A DNA stretch of 64,000 nt from Halodesulfovibrio spirochaetisodalis (GCF_001672295.1 NZ_JXMS01000004.1:62001-126000); one strand, 5' to 3'; positions 1 through 6,987 are shown, numbered from the stretch's first letter. A program made the numbers and translations. Notes: generated by a model from the letters alone, not told the origin.

Positions 1-672
1 AGCCAACTCGCAGGCAGCATTACACAGACCATTACCAACAGTGTAGAAAACACCCTTAGTGAGCACCTGACACAGGCATTGATGGAAGGAGAGTTCTACA
101 AAAAACTCAGTGTAGAGATGCACGAAGGTCTCCAGTCAATTTATTCTGAAATCACTGCCGGTCCTGCTGAACAAGACCCTTCAGAAGAAAAAGAAGCCAC
201 GCAGCTTTTTGGTGAAGCATCTGAACAGCTTGATGCTGTTTACACGACGCTTGAAAACGCCACAAATGACATCATGACCATTGTTGAGCACCAGATTCAG
301 ATGCGTGAACTCGCACTTGCACACCTACAAAATGCACGCCGTTCACAACCGGACAACAAAGACCTTGCGGCTCTTGCTTCCCTTGAAAGCAAACTTACAC
401 AGAATATGAACGAAATTATGACCGCACTCAGCTTTCAAGACCTTGCCGGTCAGCGCATCCTCCGTATTGTCGGAGCGCTCCAAAAACTCAAAACAACAGT
501 ATCTGACCTCTACTCTACCAGTGACTTTATTGCAGTGAAAAAAGCAGAACGCGAATCACAAGCAAAACAAGGGAATGCAAACAAACCAGTAACAAACTCT
601 GAGCTTAAAGGACCAAGCGACACTGCTACCCAGTCAGATGTTGACAATCTTCTCGCATCGTTGGGACTTTAG
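1..672 (+). CDS. cheZ: Chemotaxis protein phosphatase CheZ, 3' part (partial, starts before window)
   Basis: The reading frame is open from base 1, so the gene begins upstream of the window; 223 residues are visible. CheZ dephosphorylates CheY-P and ends the tumble or switch signal at the flagellar motor. The long helical body carries the family signature around FQDLAGQRILRIV (about residues 138-150 of the visible part), including the Asp/Gln pair used in catalysis. The last residues, DVDNLLASLGL, match the C-terminal CheY-binding helix of CheZ, which sits behind a flexible Ser/Thr/Asn-rich linker. An internal TTG/ATG at 79-84 is only an in-frame codon pair, since the same frame continues upstream without a stop. 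cheW lies elsewhere in the window and is not part of this transcript. Confidence 0.85.
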   Translation, partial: SQLAGSITQTITNSVENTLSEHLTQALMEGEFYKKLSVEMHEGLQSIYSEITAGPAEQDPSEEKEATQLFGEASEQLDAVYTTLENATNDIMTIVEHQIQMRELALAHLQNARRSQPDNKDLAALASLESKLTQNMNEIMTALSFQDLAGQRILRIVGALQKLKTTVSDLYSTSDFIAVKKAERESQAKQGNANKPVTNSELKGPSDTATQSDVDNLLASLGL

Positions 673-816
673 AATTTAGCTGTTTCTGATTACATTTGTA
701 TATATTTCCTGTATGTTGCACTTTGCTGCGTGCTTCCGTCAGCATATATTTTTTTCTGAGGAAATAGAAAAAAACGTTGAGACCACCGTCAATAGCATCT
801 TTTTGCAGATTTGCAA

Positions 817-845
817 TTGACAGTGAGTTACCAAGGTGTTAGCTA
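817..845 (+). promoter_or_regulatory. Sigma-70 promoter for the CAU tRNA
   Basis: TTGACA at 817-822 and TAGCTA at 840-845 are separated by 17 bases. The predicted start is about 12 bases before the mature tRNA 5' end, which fits a single tRNA gene with its own promoter and the terminator at 949-983. Confidence 0.6.
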
Positions 846-864
846 CTCCTCCTCAGCACATAAA

Positions 865-940
865 GGGCCTATAGCTCAGTTGGCAGAGCCTCCGGCTCAT
901 AACCGGCAGGTCGCAGGTTCAAATCCTGCTAGGCCCACCA
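865..940 (+). tRNA. tRNA with CAU anticodon, probably tRNA-Ile2 (lysidine-modified)
   Basis: A full cloverleaf is readable: acceptor GGGCCTA pairs with TAGGCCC, anticodon loop CTCATAA, T arm GCAGG-TTCAAAT-CCTGC, discriminator A and encoded CCA at 938-940. It is not the initiator, because base 1 is paired and the anticodon stem lacks the three G:C pairs. C4:G69 and C5:G68 in the acceptor stem and the CTCATAA loop resemble tRNA-Ile2, whose C34 is converted to lysidine by TilS. The tandem CAU tRNAs at the right end look like elongator tRNA-Met instead. The identity as Ile2 is an inference; elongator Met remains possible. Confidence 0.9.
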
Positions 941-948
941 GAAGACAT

Positions 949-983
949 AAGGATTTATGAGATATCTCATAAATCCTTTTTCT
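949..983 (+). terminator. Rho-independent terminator after the tRNA
   Basis: Bases 949-978 form a perfect 30-base palindrome (arm AAGGATTTATGAG, ATAT at the centre) followed by a T-rich stretch. It lies 9 bases after the tRNA CCA end. Confidence 0.8.
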
Positions 984-1027
984 GTATATAGCGCCAAACC
1001 AGGCAGCATCTCATAAGTAAAGTTCGT

Positions 1028-1062
1028 AAAAAAAGCTTCACACTGCATGTGAAGCTTTTTTT
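1028..1062. terminator. Bidirectional terminator between the tRNA and the minus-strand membrane gene
   Basis: Stem GCTTCACA/TGTGAAGC with loop CTGCA, flanked by seven A on the left and seven T on the right, so it can act on both strands. It follows the stop of the leftward gene at 1087. Confidence 0.8.
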
Positions 1063-1086
1063 GTCAGTTACGTATGCTTGAATCAA

Positions 1087-1398
1087 TCAATTCAGAATCC
1101 AAAACGCCAAGCCTACAACGGTACCAATAAGTATTGATGAAGGAAGCATAATAAACGGAGCTTTTTTATCATCGCGCATAGCCAGAATTGCCAATGGTAA
1201 CGTACAGATTCCGTAAACCAGCCCGCCTTTCCCCCACCACACAACAGGGACATGTATCTGCCAAAGCAGTACAGGCATGTACAAATGAAAAACAAAAGCT
1301 GAAGCACAAGCATATTTGTGCACCTTTGCCCGCAGCATAGGAACAACGTCAACGCAACCTGCTACTAACCCTATGCACAACAGCATCCACAACGACAT
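1087..1398 (-). CDS. Small hydrophobic membrane protein of unknown function
   Basis: 103 residues with about four hydrophobic helices: an N-terminal one (MSLWMLLCIGLVAG), one around VFHLYMPVLLWQI, one around GGLVYGICTLPLAILAM and a C-terminal one (IGTVVGLAFWILN). The short charged loops contain RDDKK. The start was placed at the ATG at 1398 because AGGAGG lies just upstream; the longer frame from GTG at 1419 contains that ribosome-binding site inside its coding part. I do not recognise a family. It is monocistronic, bounded by a terminator downstream and a palindrome upstream. It could be an envelope or small transporter component; no function is assigned. Confidence 0.6.
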   Translation of the reverse strand: MSLWMLLCIGLVAGCVDVVPMLRAKVHKYACASAFVFHLYMPVLLWQIHVPVVWWGKGGLVYGICTLPLAILAMRDDKKAPFIMLPSSILIGTVVGLAFWILN

Positions 1399-1428
1399 AC
1401 TCACTCCTCCTGTATTCACTCTTTTCGA

Positions 1429-1451
1429 CTACCTTGCACAATGCAAGGTAG
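1429..1451. promoter_or_regulatory. Perfect inverted repeat upstream of the membrane-protein gene
   Basis: Arms CTACCTTGCA and TGCAAGGTAG (10 bp, no mismatch) around the 3-base centre CAA. It lies 31-53 bases before the ATG of the leftward gene, so it is either an operator or a hairpin in that gene's leader. No T-run follows on either strand, which argues against a terminator. Confidence 0.4.
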
Positions 1452-1661
1452 TGAAAAACATGTATCATGGTAATTTTTAAGAATAAACCATCTCTTTATG
1501 CCATACCGTACGGAAGTAGCATAAAATTGATTTCCTTCTCACTTCTCACTACAGAAACGTCATTGCACGGCTGACTGTGGAACAGCCAGTACGCATAACA
1601 AAGGCAGCTACCGAATGCGCCGATCATTATGATATGAATCGTTCAAAAGCCACGGCCTGCC

Positions 1662-1692
1662 TTGACGAAGAGTACTTACTAACGTAGTACTC
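1662..1692 (+). promoter_or_regulatory. Promoter with overlapping candidate operator for the first Rrf2 gene
   Basis: TTGACG at 1662-1667 and TAGTAC at 1685-1690 have a 17-base spacer. The inverted repeat GAGTACT (1670-1676) / AGTACTC (1686-1692) fills the spacer and the -10 box. That position suits repression by a dimeric regulator, most simply the Rrf2 protein encoded 55 bases downstream. Confidence 0.5.
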
Positions 1693-1746
1693 TCATCAAA
1701 TATCGACACGCAATTAACAGACTTCGTAATTTAAGGGGCATAATTA

Positions 1747-2172
1747 ATGAAGCTTTCTGCGCGTACTCGCTATGCAGTCCGAATATTAGTAAAATTGGGA
1801 CGGCATGGCACTGACTCACCATTGAAAACAACTTCCTTATCTGAATCCTCCGGAGTATCCGTACAATTTATAGAACAAATTTTGCGTCCCCTGAAAAAAG
1901 CTGGACTGATCACCAGTATGCGTGGCGCCGCAGGCGGGCATATGCTTGCCCAAAAACCTGACTCCATCTCCGTTGGAGACGTAATTAGAATTATGGAAGG
2001 ACATGTGGGACTTACCGCATGTTGCGATAAAAAACTTGCGGATGACTGTCCTCGCAAAGAGTTCTGCACAACTCGGAGCGTCTGGATGAAGGCTTCACAA
2101 GTACTGGAAAACGAACTGAACTCTATCTCCCTGCAAGACATCATTGATGGAAAAGTTCATCCTCTTGAATAG
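1747..2172 (+). CDS. Rrf2-family transcriptional regulator with Cys cluster (probable Fe-S sensor)
   Basis: 141 residues. The N-terminal winged helix starts MKLSARTRYAVRILVKL and contains the family signature for helix-turn-helix and wing (SGVSVQFIEQILRPLKKAGL, then RGAAGGH). Cys92/93, Cys101 and Cys107 form a C-x7-C-x5-C pattern in the region where IscR and NsrR bind an Fe-S cluster, so a redox-, NO- or sulfide-responsive cluster is likely but not proven. An Rrf2 gene without this cluster follows, then a sulfide:quinone oxidoreductase, which suggests control of sulfur or Fe-S stress genes. AGGGGC precedes the ATG. A strong terminator follows at 2232-2273, so it is its own transcription unit. 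Confidence 0.85.
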   Translation: MKLSARTRYAVRILVKLGRHGTDSPLKTTSLSESSGVSVQFIEQILRPLKKAGLITSMRGAAGGHMLAQKPDSISVGDVIRIMEGHVGLTACCDKKLADDCPRKEFCTTRSVWMKASQVLENELNSISLQDIIDGKVHPLE

Positions 2173-2231
2173 CCGTTACCAGTCACCCTGTTACAAATTT
2201 TGCTCTGCAAAAACGTACTTATAGCGTACGT

Positions 2232-2273
2232 ATAAGAAAGCCTCGCTCAAAAAAATAGCGAGGCTTTCTTATT
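2232..2273 (+). terminator. Rho-independent terminator after the first Rrf2 gene
   Basis: Perfect stem ATAAGAAAGCCTCGCT / AGCGAGGCTTTCTTAT with an A-rich loop and a short T-rich tail. Confidence 0.8.
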
Positions 2274-2401
2274 ATCAATCATTTTATCTTTTCTATTACT
2301 TTCCCCTAACCCTCTTCAGTCGTTACTAATAATTCATTTCGCTCCAATCCCCCCTTCTCATAACCCCCTATAATACACATACGTTTTTTTGCGAATCCTT
2401 G

Positions 2402-2429
2402 TTGACACCCTTTTCTGATTCAGCTATTT
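2402..2429 (+). promoter_or_regulatory. Likely promoter for the second Rrf2 gene and sulfide oxidoreductase
   Basis: Consensus TTGACA at 2402-2407 with a weak -10 CTATTT at 2424-2429 (16-base spacer). The predicted start falls at about the left edge of the palindrome at 2440-2466. Confidence 0.45.
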
Positions 2430-2439
2430 CCGACCTATC

Positions 2440-2466
2440 TAATCCGGATTAAATTAATCTGGATTA
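2440..2466. promoter_or_regulatory. 27-bp palindromic candidate operator
   Basis: Arms TAATCCGGATTAA and TTAATCTGGATTA around a single central A, with one mismatch in 13 bp; each arm also contains a smaller palindrome (AATCCGGATT, AATCTGGATT). Length and symmetry resemble Rrf2-family operators. It lies just after the predicted promoter, where bound protein would block transcription. The protein that binds it is not known. Confidence 0.6.
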
Positions 2467-2520
2467 CAAAAGTAGGAATTAGCTGAAAGCGAAACTGCAC
2501 ACCACCAAAAGGAGCATGTC

Positions 2521-2931
2521 ATGCGTATCTCTACCACTGCACATAATGCATCGTTATTGCTTGCTCATCTTGCTCTTCAGGATGGCAATAAACCAGTTCC
2601 AGCAGCAACTTTGTCTGACAAAACAGGCATCTCTGTTAAGTTCATCGAAAAGATTATTCGCTCATTGAAGTCAGCCGGCATGGTACGAAGCGTACGCGGA
2701 GTTGCCGGAGGCCATATTCTTTGCAGACGTCCAGAGGACGTAACTCTGGCACAGGTACTGAGAGTAATCGAAGGCGGAGTAATTGCCCCTACTCCCCAGT
2801 CTGATGATGAAATTATGCAGCCTGGAGTTGTTGGTTCATGGGACAGTGTAGCTCAGGCATTAGAAGACACTCTTGAAAAGATCACTCTTGCAGACCTCAT
2901 GCAGAGCGAAGCTTCAAGCTACAGTCAATAA
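2521..2931 (+). CDS. Rrf2-family transcriptional regulator without Fe-S cysteines
   Basis: 136 residues. The DNA-binding half keeps the family signature (ISVKFIEKIIRSLKSAGM, RGVAGGH at about residues 38-65). The effector region has only one Cys, in HILCRRPED, and no C-x-C-x-C cluster, so it must sense its signal in another way or respond without a cluster, as CymR-type members do. A strong AAGGAG precedes the ATG. The gene lies 229 bases before the sulfide:quinone oxidoreductase on the same strand and behind its own palindrome, so it most likely regulates itself and that downstream pair. The effector is unknown. Confidence 0.85.
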   Translation: MRISTTAHNASLLLAHLALQDGNKPVPAATLSDKTGISVKFIEKIIRSLKSAGMVRSVRGVAGGHILCRRPEDVTLAQVLRVIEGGVIAPTPQSDDEIMQPGVVGSWDSVAQALEDTLEKITLADLMQSEASSYSQ

Positions 2932-2957
2932 ATTTGTCGGTGACAGATCATTTATAC

Positions 2958-3054
2958 AGGATGCGGCTTTGTCGCATCCTGCTTTGTGCTGTTACCAGCG
3001 TTTGTAAATCTATTCAGGAAAAGCCCGGTGCGTTGCCCACCGGCAAGCTTTTCC
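2958..3054 (+). promoter_or_regulatory. Two stem-loops in the leader between the Rrf2 gene and the sulfide oxidoreductase gene
   Basis: First stem AGGATGCG / CGCATCCT (2958-2980, loop GCTTTGT). The second runs from 3017 to 3054, pairing GGAAAAGC+CCGGTG with CACCGG+GCTTTTCC around a 7-base loop and a 3-base bulge. Neither has a T-run after it, so they are not simple terminators. They may stabilise or attenuate the message entering the next gene. Confidence 0.4.
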
Positions 3055-3160
3055 GTGAGTATATGTTGCTTTTTCAATCGTCTAAACATGACGTAACCGC
3101 TTACCGGTAGGCACGCCTGCCGGAAAGACTACTTCACTGATATGTAAGAGGAGATCAGGC

Positions 3161-4399
3161 ATGAAGAAACTACTTATTCTCGGTTCAGGTTGTGGCGGCA
3201 CAATGATTGCTGCAAAAATGCGCAAGCTGCTTGCCGAGAAAGAATGGGAGATCACCATCATCGACCGTGATCCGATGCACCACTACCAGCCAGGCTGGTT
3301 GTTTGTGCCTTTCGGTATCTACACTCCAGGTGATTGTGTAAAGCCTAAGGCTGAATTCATCCCTAAAGGTGTTAACTTCGTACTGGATACCATTACCAAT
3401 ATTGACCCTAAGAACAAAGTTGTTAGCACCAAAGAAGGCAAGTACGATTACGACTGGGTTGTAATCGGTACTGGTTGTCGCGTTGTGCCTGAAGAAGTTG
3501 AAGGCATGATGGATGACTGGCGCGGTGACATTCACGACTTCTACACACCTGACGGTGCTGCTGCACTCATGCCTAAGCTGCATGACTTCACCAAAGGTAA
3601 ACTCATTCTGAACATCGCTGAGACACCGTACAAATGTCCAGTTGCTCCGCTTGAATTCCTCTACATGGCAGATGACTTCTTTAAGAAGCGCGGCGTGCGT
3701 GACAATATCGAGATCGAACTCGTTACTCCGCTCACTGGCGCATTCACCAAGTCTGTTGCTAACAAAATCCTTGGTGGCCTCTGTAAAGAAAAAGGCATTA
3801 ACATCGTGCCTAACTTCGTACTCGACAGCGTAGATACCAAAAATAAAGCGCTTGTTGACGTAATGGGTGAAGAGATTAACTACGACTTGCTCGTATCCAT
3901 CCCACCTAACTTCGGCCAGCAGGTTCTCGAAGATTCCGGTATCGGCGATGCAATGTGCTTCGTACCAACCGACAACTACACTCTCAAAGCTGAAGAGCAC
4001 GAGAACATGTACGTTATCGGTGACGCAACCAACGTTCCTACTTCTAAAGCTGGTTCTGTTGCTCACTTCGAGTGCGACATCATCTGCGAAAACCTCTTCT
4101 CTGAAATCAATGGCGGCGAAGCACACCACAAGTTCGATGGTCACTCCAACTGCTTCATTGTAACCAGCCTTGAAAAAGCGTCTCTCATCGACTTTAACTA
4201 CGAGACTGAGCCGCTTCCAGGTAAATTCCCGCTTCCGGGCGTAGGTCCGTTCGACCTCCTCGGCGACACACGCATGAACTACTACGGCAAGCAGATGTTC
4301 CGTTGGGTTTACTACAACCTCATGCTGAAAGGTCACGAGCTTCCGTTTGAGCCAAACATGTACATGGCTGGCAAAATCGACGTTCGTAAAAACAAATAG
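3161..4399 (+). CDS. sqr: Sulfide:quinone oxidoreductase-like FAD protein
   Basis: 412 residues, the usual size for the family. The N-terminal Rossmann motif GSGCGG (8-13) binds FAD adenine. The second FAD segment is YVIGDATNVPTSKAG (284-298). Cys159 (in ETPYKCPVAP) and Cys331 (in GHSNCFI) match the two redox cysteines that sulfide:quinone oxidoreductases use to take up sulfide sulfur and pass electrons to FAD. A C-terminal amphipathic section (MFRWVYYNLMLKG) suits peripheral membrane binding and quinone access. AGAGGAG precedes the ATG. The DUF1641 gene follows 11 bases later and Rrf2 regulators precede it. In a sulfate reducer the role could be sulfide sensing, detoxification or polysulfide metabolism; flavocytochrome-type relatives are less likely. 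Confidence 0.8.
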   Translation: MKKLLILGSGCGGTMIAAKMRKLLAEKEWEITIIDRDPMHHYQPGWLFVPFGIYTPGDCVKPKAEFIPKGVNFVLDTITNIDPKNKVVSTKEGKYDYDWVVIGTGCRVVPEEVEGMMDDWRGDIHDFYTPDGAAALMPKLHDFTKGKLILNIAETPYKCPVAPLEFLYMADDFFKKRGVRDNIEIELVTPLTGAFTKSVANKILGGLCKEKGINIVPNFVLDSVDTKNKALVDVMGEEINYDLLVSIPPNFGQQVLEDSGIGDAMCFVPTDNYTLKAEEHENMYVIGDATNVPTSKAGSVAHFECDIICENLFSEINGGEAHHKFDGHSNCFIVTSLEKASLIDFNYETEPLPGKFPLPGVGPFDLLGDTRMNYYGKQMFRWVYYNLMLKGHELPFEPNMYMAGKIDVRKNK

Positions 4400-4410
4400 C
4401 GGAGCGTACC

Positions 4411-5016
4411 ATGACCAATGAAGAACTCATTTTAGCTCGCCTTGAAGCTATGGAAGAAAAAATCAGCATGATGCACAGTCGCGCTGAGACCATGGCTGAA
4501 CTCGGAGCCACTGTTACTCCGATTATGCGCGACACTCTTCACAACGTTCTGCTTGGCGAACTTGATTCCCTGCAGCACCGCTGTGAGCTTGACGACATCT
4601 CTGCCCTGTTGAAACGCTTTGTAATGAGCGTACGCAACATCACATGGGCACTTGAGCGTCTTGACGACCTCGTAGACATCTGGGCACTTACTGAGCCTAT
4701 GATTAAGCCTACGTTCCTTGCTGCTATTGATAAGTTCCAGGAACTCGACGAAAAAGGTGTATTCAAATCCATCAATGCACTTGCCGGCTCCATGGGCAAA
4801 ATCACTGACAAGTACACACCTGAAGAAATCGGCCGCATGGGCGATGGACTGGTTGTACTTGCAGGTCTTCTCGAAAAAATGGGCGATGCAGATCTTGAGA
4901 ATGCACAGCCTGTCAGCCCTCTTGGTATGGTTGGAAAACTCCATTCTGCCGAATCCAAGCAGGCACTCGGCCTTGTTATGGAACTTCTTGCTGCTCTCGG
5001 CAAAGAAAAAGCATAA
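4411..5016 (+). CDS. DUF1641 family protein, partner of the sulfide oxidoreductase
   Basis: 201 residues, soluble and mostly helical, with no signal peptide. The DUF1641 character shows in the middle, where ALERLDDLVDIWALTEPM is followed by Gly/Met-rich turns such as SINALAGSMGKITDKYTPEEIGRMGDGLVVLAGLLEKMGD. Families with this domain are commonly encoded next to sulfide:quinone oxidoreductase-like or formate-dehydrogenase-like genes, and the molecular role is not known. It starts 11 bases after the preceding stop with GGAGCG as ribosome-binding site, and a strong terminator ends the unit, so the two proteins are co-made. I infer an accessory or membrane-recruiting role for the oxidoreductase. 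Confidence 0.75.
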   Translation: MTNEELILARLEAMEEKISMMHSRAETMAELGATVTPIMRDTLHNVLLGELDSLQHRCELDDISALLKRFVMSVRNITWALERLDDLVDIWALTEPMIKPTFLAAIDKFQELDEKGVFKSINALAGSMGKITDKYTPEEIGRMGDGLVVLAGLLEKMGDADLENAQPVSPLGMVGKLHSAESKQALGLVMELLAALGKEKA

Positions 5017-5039
5017 CATCACCGAATATCGAATAGATA

Positions 5040-5073
5040 AAGCCCTCTGCAACATTTTGCAGAGGGCTTTTTT
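5040..5073 (+). terminator. Rho-independent terminator after the sulfide oxidoreductase unit
   Basis: Stem AAGCCCTCTGCAA / TTGCAGAGGGCTT with loop CATT and a T-run. Confidence 0.85.
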
Positions 5074-5436
5074 ACGCTGTACAACGCATGAACTCTTTAT
5101 TTTCGTCCCGACAATAAATTCCTACAAAAATAGTAGGAAAAAGGTTGAACCGAATTCTCTGATACTGTAACGTCAATTCCATGCAGTGAGTATTTAGAGC
5201 TCACAAGCAGGACACTGATACTATCTACTGCTATCAGTATGTTCAAAAAACATCGAACAGAAGTCTGGTCGATGTGCGTGTTGATATTTTTTTTGCCTTT
5301 AAATCATACCTTGCAAGTATGATTTTATATAGTCTCATTGTACAGGGCATGCACTGCAGCTGCTCCTATTGTACAATGTTCATTTTACCGGATTACATAA
5401 TCTGATCGTGGGCACGCTCAACAAGGAGGAGAGGAC
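5074..5436. other. Structured intergenic region before a small gene
   Basis: This 363-base gap has no convincing open frame. It contains at least three short inverted repeats between 5214 and 5326 (separate entry), followed by a T-rich and promoter-like AT-rich stretch before the small gene at 5437. Confidence 0.5.
5214..5330 (+). other. Cluster of three stem-loops, candidate small RNA or leader
   Basis: Stems are ACTGATA/TATCAGT (5214-5238), CATCGA/TCGATG (about 5250-5273) and AAATCATAC/GTATGATTT (5301-5325, loop CTTGCAA). The last is followed by TTATAT and could end a transcript. Spacing and order look like a small structured RNA on the plus strand, but I do not recognise the family and cannot show that it is transcribed. 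Confidence 0.3.
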
Positions 5437-5619
5437 ATGGTTCAACCTGCAACATCAAACAGCCCGAAAAACTGGAATGATCTTTGGGAACCCCAAAACA
5501 AGGAACGCTGGGAAAAGAAAGCCTCAGCGCGAATCAACTGTACAGGCAACGAAACTGTTGACTGTGCTGCAACCAAACCAATGGATTGGGACATGTGGCA
5601 GCCGAGTAAAAAACGATAA
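5437..5619 (+). CDS. Small protein of unknown function (60 residues)
   Basis: A near-ideal ribosome-binding site (AAGGAGGAG) lies at the right distance from the ATG, and a terminator follows 11 bases after the stop, which makes this short frame credible. The protein is Trp-rich (five W, in NWNDLW, RWEKK, MDWDMW and WQPSKKR), hydrophilic, has two Cys and no signal peptide or membrane helix. A longer alternative frame in the same region (from 5369) lacks a good ribosome-binding site. I do not recognise the family. It stands alone after the structured intergenic region. Confidence 0.6.
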   Translation: MVQPATSNSPKNWNDLWEPQNKERWEKKASARINCTGNETVDCAATKPMDWDMWQPSKKR

Positions 5620-5630
5620 CACAATTTTCT

Positions 5631-5665
5631 GATCCTCCTGCGATTGCTCACAGGAGGATCTTTTT
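5631..5665 (+). terminator. Rho-independent terminator after the small gene
   Basis: Stem GATCCTCCTG / CAGGAGGATC with a 10-base loop and TTTTT. Confidence 0.8.
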
Positions 5666-5982
5666 CAACTTGCCTCATATTTTCCTTCTTCCTCCCTCAC
5701 AGCCATCAATTCTCCCTCTCTGAACGTACGGTTTACATACTTTTCTTGACCATACTCGCATGTTATGGCATAGCTCACATCCGCTTTGCGACACGCAATA
5801 ATTTGCAATAATCAAACAAAGGCATGCGTTGCCGGTTTACGGGAAAAGTACAAAGCAGCCAGCCATATGGCACTACCCTGTTATTTTACCCTATTACTGG
5901 ATTTATTCTCCGTTTTCGTTGATACTGACGCTGTTTTACAGGCGAAACAATATATTCGCCCAAACTTGTTGAGAGAACGTTC
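5666..5982. other. Intergenic region upstream of the Nif3-like gene
   Basis: A 317-base gap. TTGACC (5746-5751) with CATAGC (5769-5774) at 17 bases is a weak promoter candidate. A small hairpin GGCGAA/TTCGCC (5941-5960) lies just before the gene. A short frame at 5786 has no ribosome-binding site and is not called. Confidence 0.4.
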
Positions 5983-6987
5983 ATGAAAACAGCTGACCTT
6001 ATCAAAAAAATTGAAGATACTGCCTTTCTGTGCGGAGCGGCTTCTTGGGATAACTGTGGCATACAGATTCCTAATGAAAGCAAAGAAGTACGCAAGCTCG
6101 CTGTTGCACTAGACCCTACTGCAGATACCATTCAGACGGCAATCGTACAGGGAGCGGACTTTGTTCTTACGCACCATCCTTTGCTGATGAAACCCCGGTA
6201 CCTGAACAAACTTGATGCGCATTTTTCTATTGTATCATCACTTATTAAAAATAATGTGTGTCTTTACAGTGCGCATACTTCACTTGATGCAAACCCAGAA
6301 GGCCCTGCAGGCTGGCTGGCACGTGCTCTTGACCTGCAGTCATGCAAACTTCTCAGCACAACCTGCAGTTTTGAGCCTGAGGCCATAGCGTTTTCTTCTG
6401 CTCAAGGTGTCGTTACTGACGCTGTACGGAATAAATGGGAAAAACTTCCGTATATTCACAGCGTGCGCAACGTTGAACAAATGATCAACGTAACATATAA
6501 TAAAGAACATCGAAGCACGGTTCTGGCACAGCTTGCTGCTGATCTGGATACCTTGCCGATTTTTATACCTTCTACACCGGATACCGGATCTCAAAGCCTT
6601 GGCTTTGGTACAATAGGCACTTTGCCAAAACCTGTATCTTTTGGCATATTCGCCGAGCAGCTTGCCTCAGTGGTAAATCGTGATTATTGGGTAAAAAGCG
6701 GGCCTACACCTGACACAGTATCAAAAGTTGCGTACTGTACAGGATCCGGAAGCGACTTTGCTCCAAAAGCTTTTGCTCTGGGAGCAGATGTTTTTATTAC
6801 AGGCGATGTTAAATATCACTCTGCTCTGGATACTACCGGATGCATTCTTGATGTTGGACACTTCAGCCTTGAAGAAGAAATGATGCGCCAGTTTGCTTTG
6901 CAGTTAAAAGCAAAACTGAATGACATTGAGATATTTTTCCTGCCAGCGCAGGACCCGATGCGATTGGTCGGCCCTTTCGCAGAATAG
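5983..6987 (+). CDS. Nif3-like dinuclear metal centre protein
   Basis: 334 residues. The Nif3/DUF34 core is split: the N-terminal part has THHPLLM (His64, His65) and SAHTSLDA (His98, Asp102), and the C-terminal part has GDVKYHSALD and DVGHFSLEE, which together supply the ligands of the two-metal site. The middle (about 125-235) is an insert of the PII-like kind found in the longer family members that form hexameric rings. The annotation GTP cyclohydrolase I type 2 for such proteins is weakly supported; the cellular role is unsettled. The zinc-ribbon gene follows 54 bases later on the same strand, an arrangement frequently seen in these bacteria. Confidence 0.8.
   Translation: MKTADLIKKIEDTAFLCGAASWDNCGIQIPNESKEVRKLAVALDPTADTIQTAIVQGADFVLTHHPLLMKPRYLNKLDAHFSIVSSLIKNNVCLYSAHTSLDANPEGPAGWLARALDLQSCKLLSTTCSFEPEAIAFSSAQGVVTDAVRNKWEKLPYIHSVRNVEQMINVTYNKEHRSTVLAQLAADLDTLPIFIPSTPDTGSQSLGFGTIGTLPKPVSFGIFAEQLASVVNRDYWVKSGPTPDTVSKVAYCTGSGSDFAPKAFALGADVFITGDVKYHSALDTTGCILDVGHFSLEEEMMRQFALQLKAKLNDIEIFFLPAQDPMRLVGPFAE

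Larger units (their letters stand above)
1420..1746. other. Intergenic region between divergent genes
   Basis: This 327-base gap separates the leftward membrane gene from the rightward Rrf2 gene. It holds a perfect inverted repeat at 1429-1451 and a promoter with an overlapping inverted repeat at 1662-1692. Between them I see no open frame with a ribosome-binding site. Confidence 0.6.
2173..2520. other. Intergenic region between the two Rrf2 genes
   Basis: This 348-base gap contains a terminator (2232-2273), a pyrimidine-rich stretch without an open frame, a promoter (2402-2429) and a 27-bp palindrome (2440-2466). No gene is seen. Confidence 0.6.

Noticed and set aside
3185-4336. 383-codon open frame antisense to the sulfide oxidoreductase gene
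   Set aside because: It is a mirror of a strongly coding gene, has no ribosome-binding site and no recognisable protein pattern.
5369-5632. 87-codon frame overlapping the 60-residue small gene
   Set aside because: The alternative frame lacks a ribosome-binding site, whereas the 60-codon frame has AAGGAGGAG in place.
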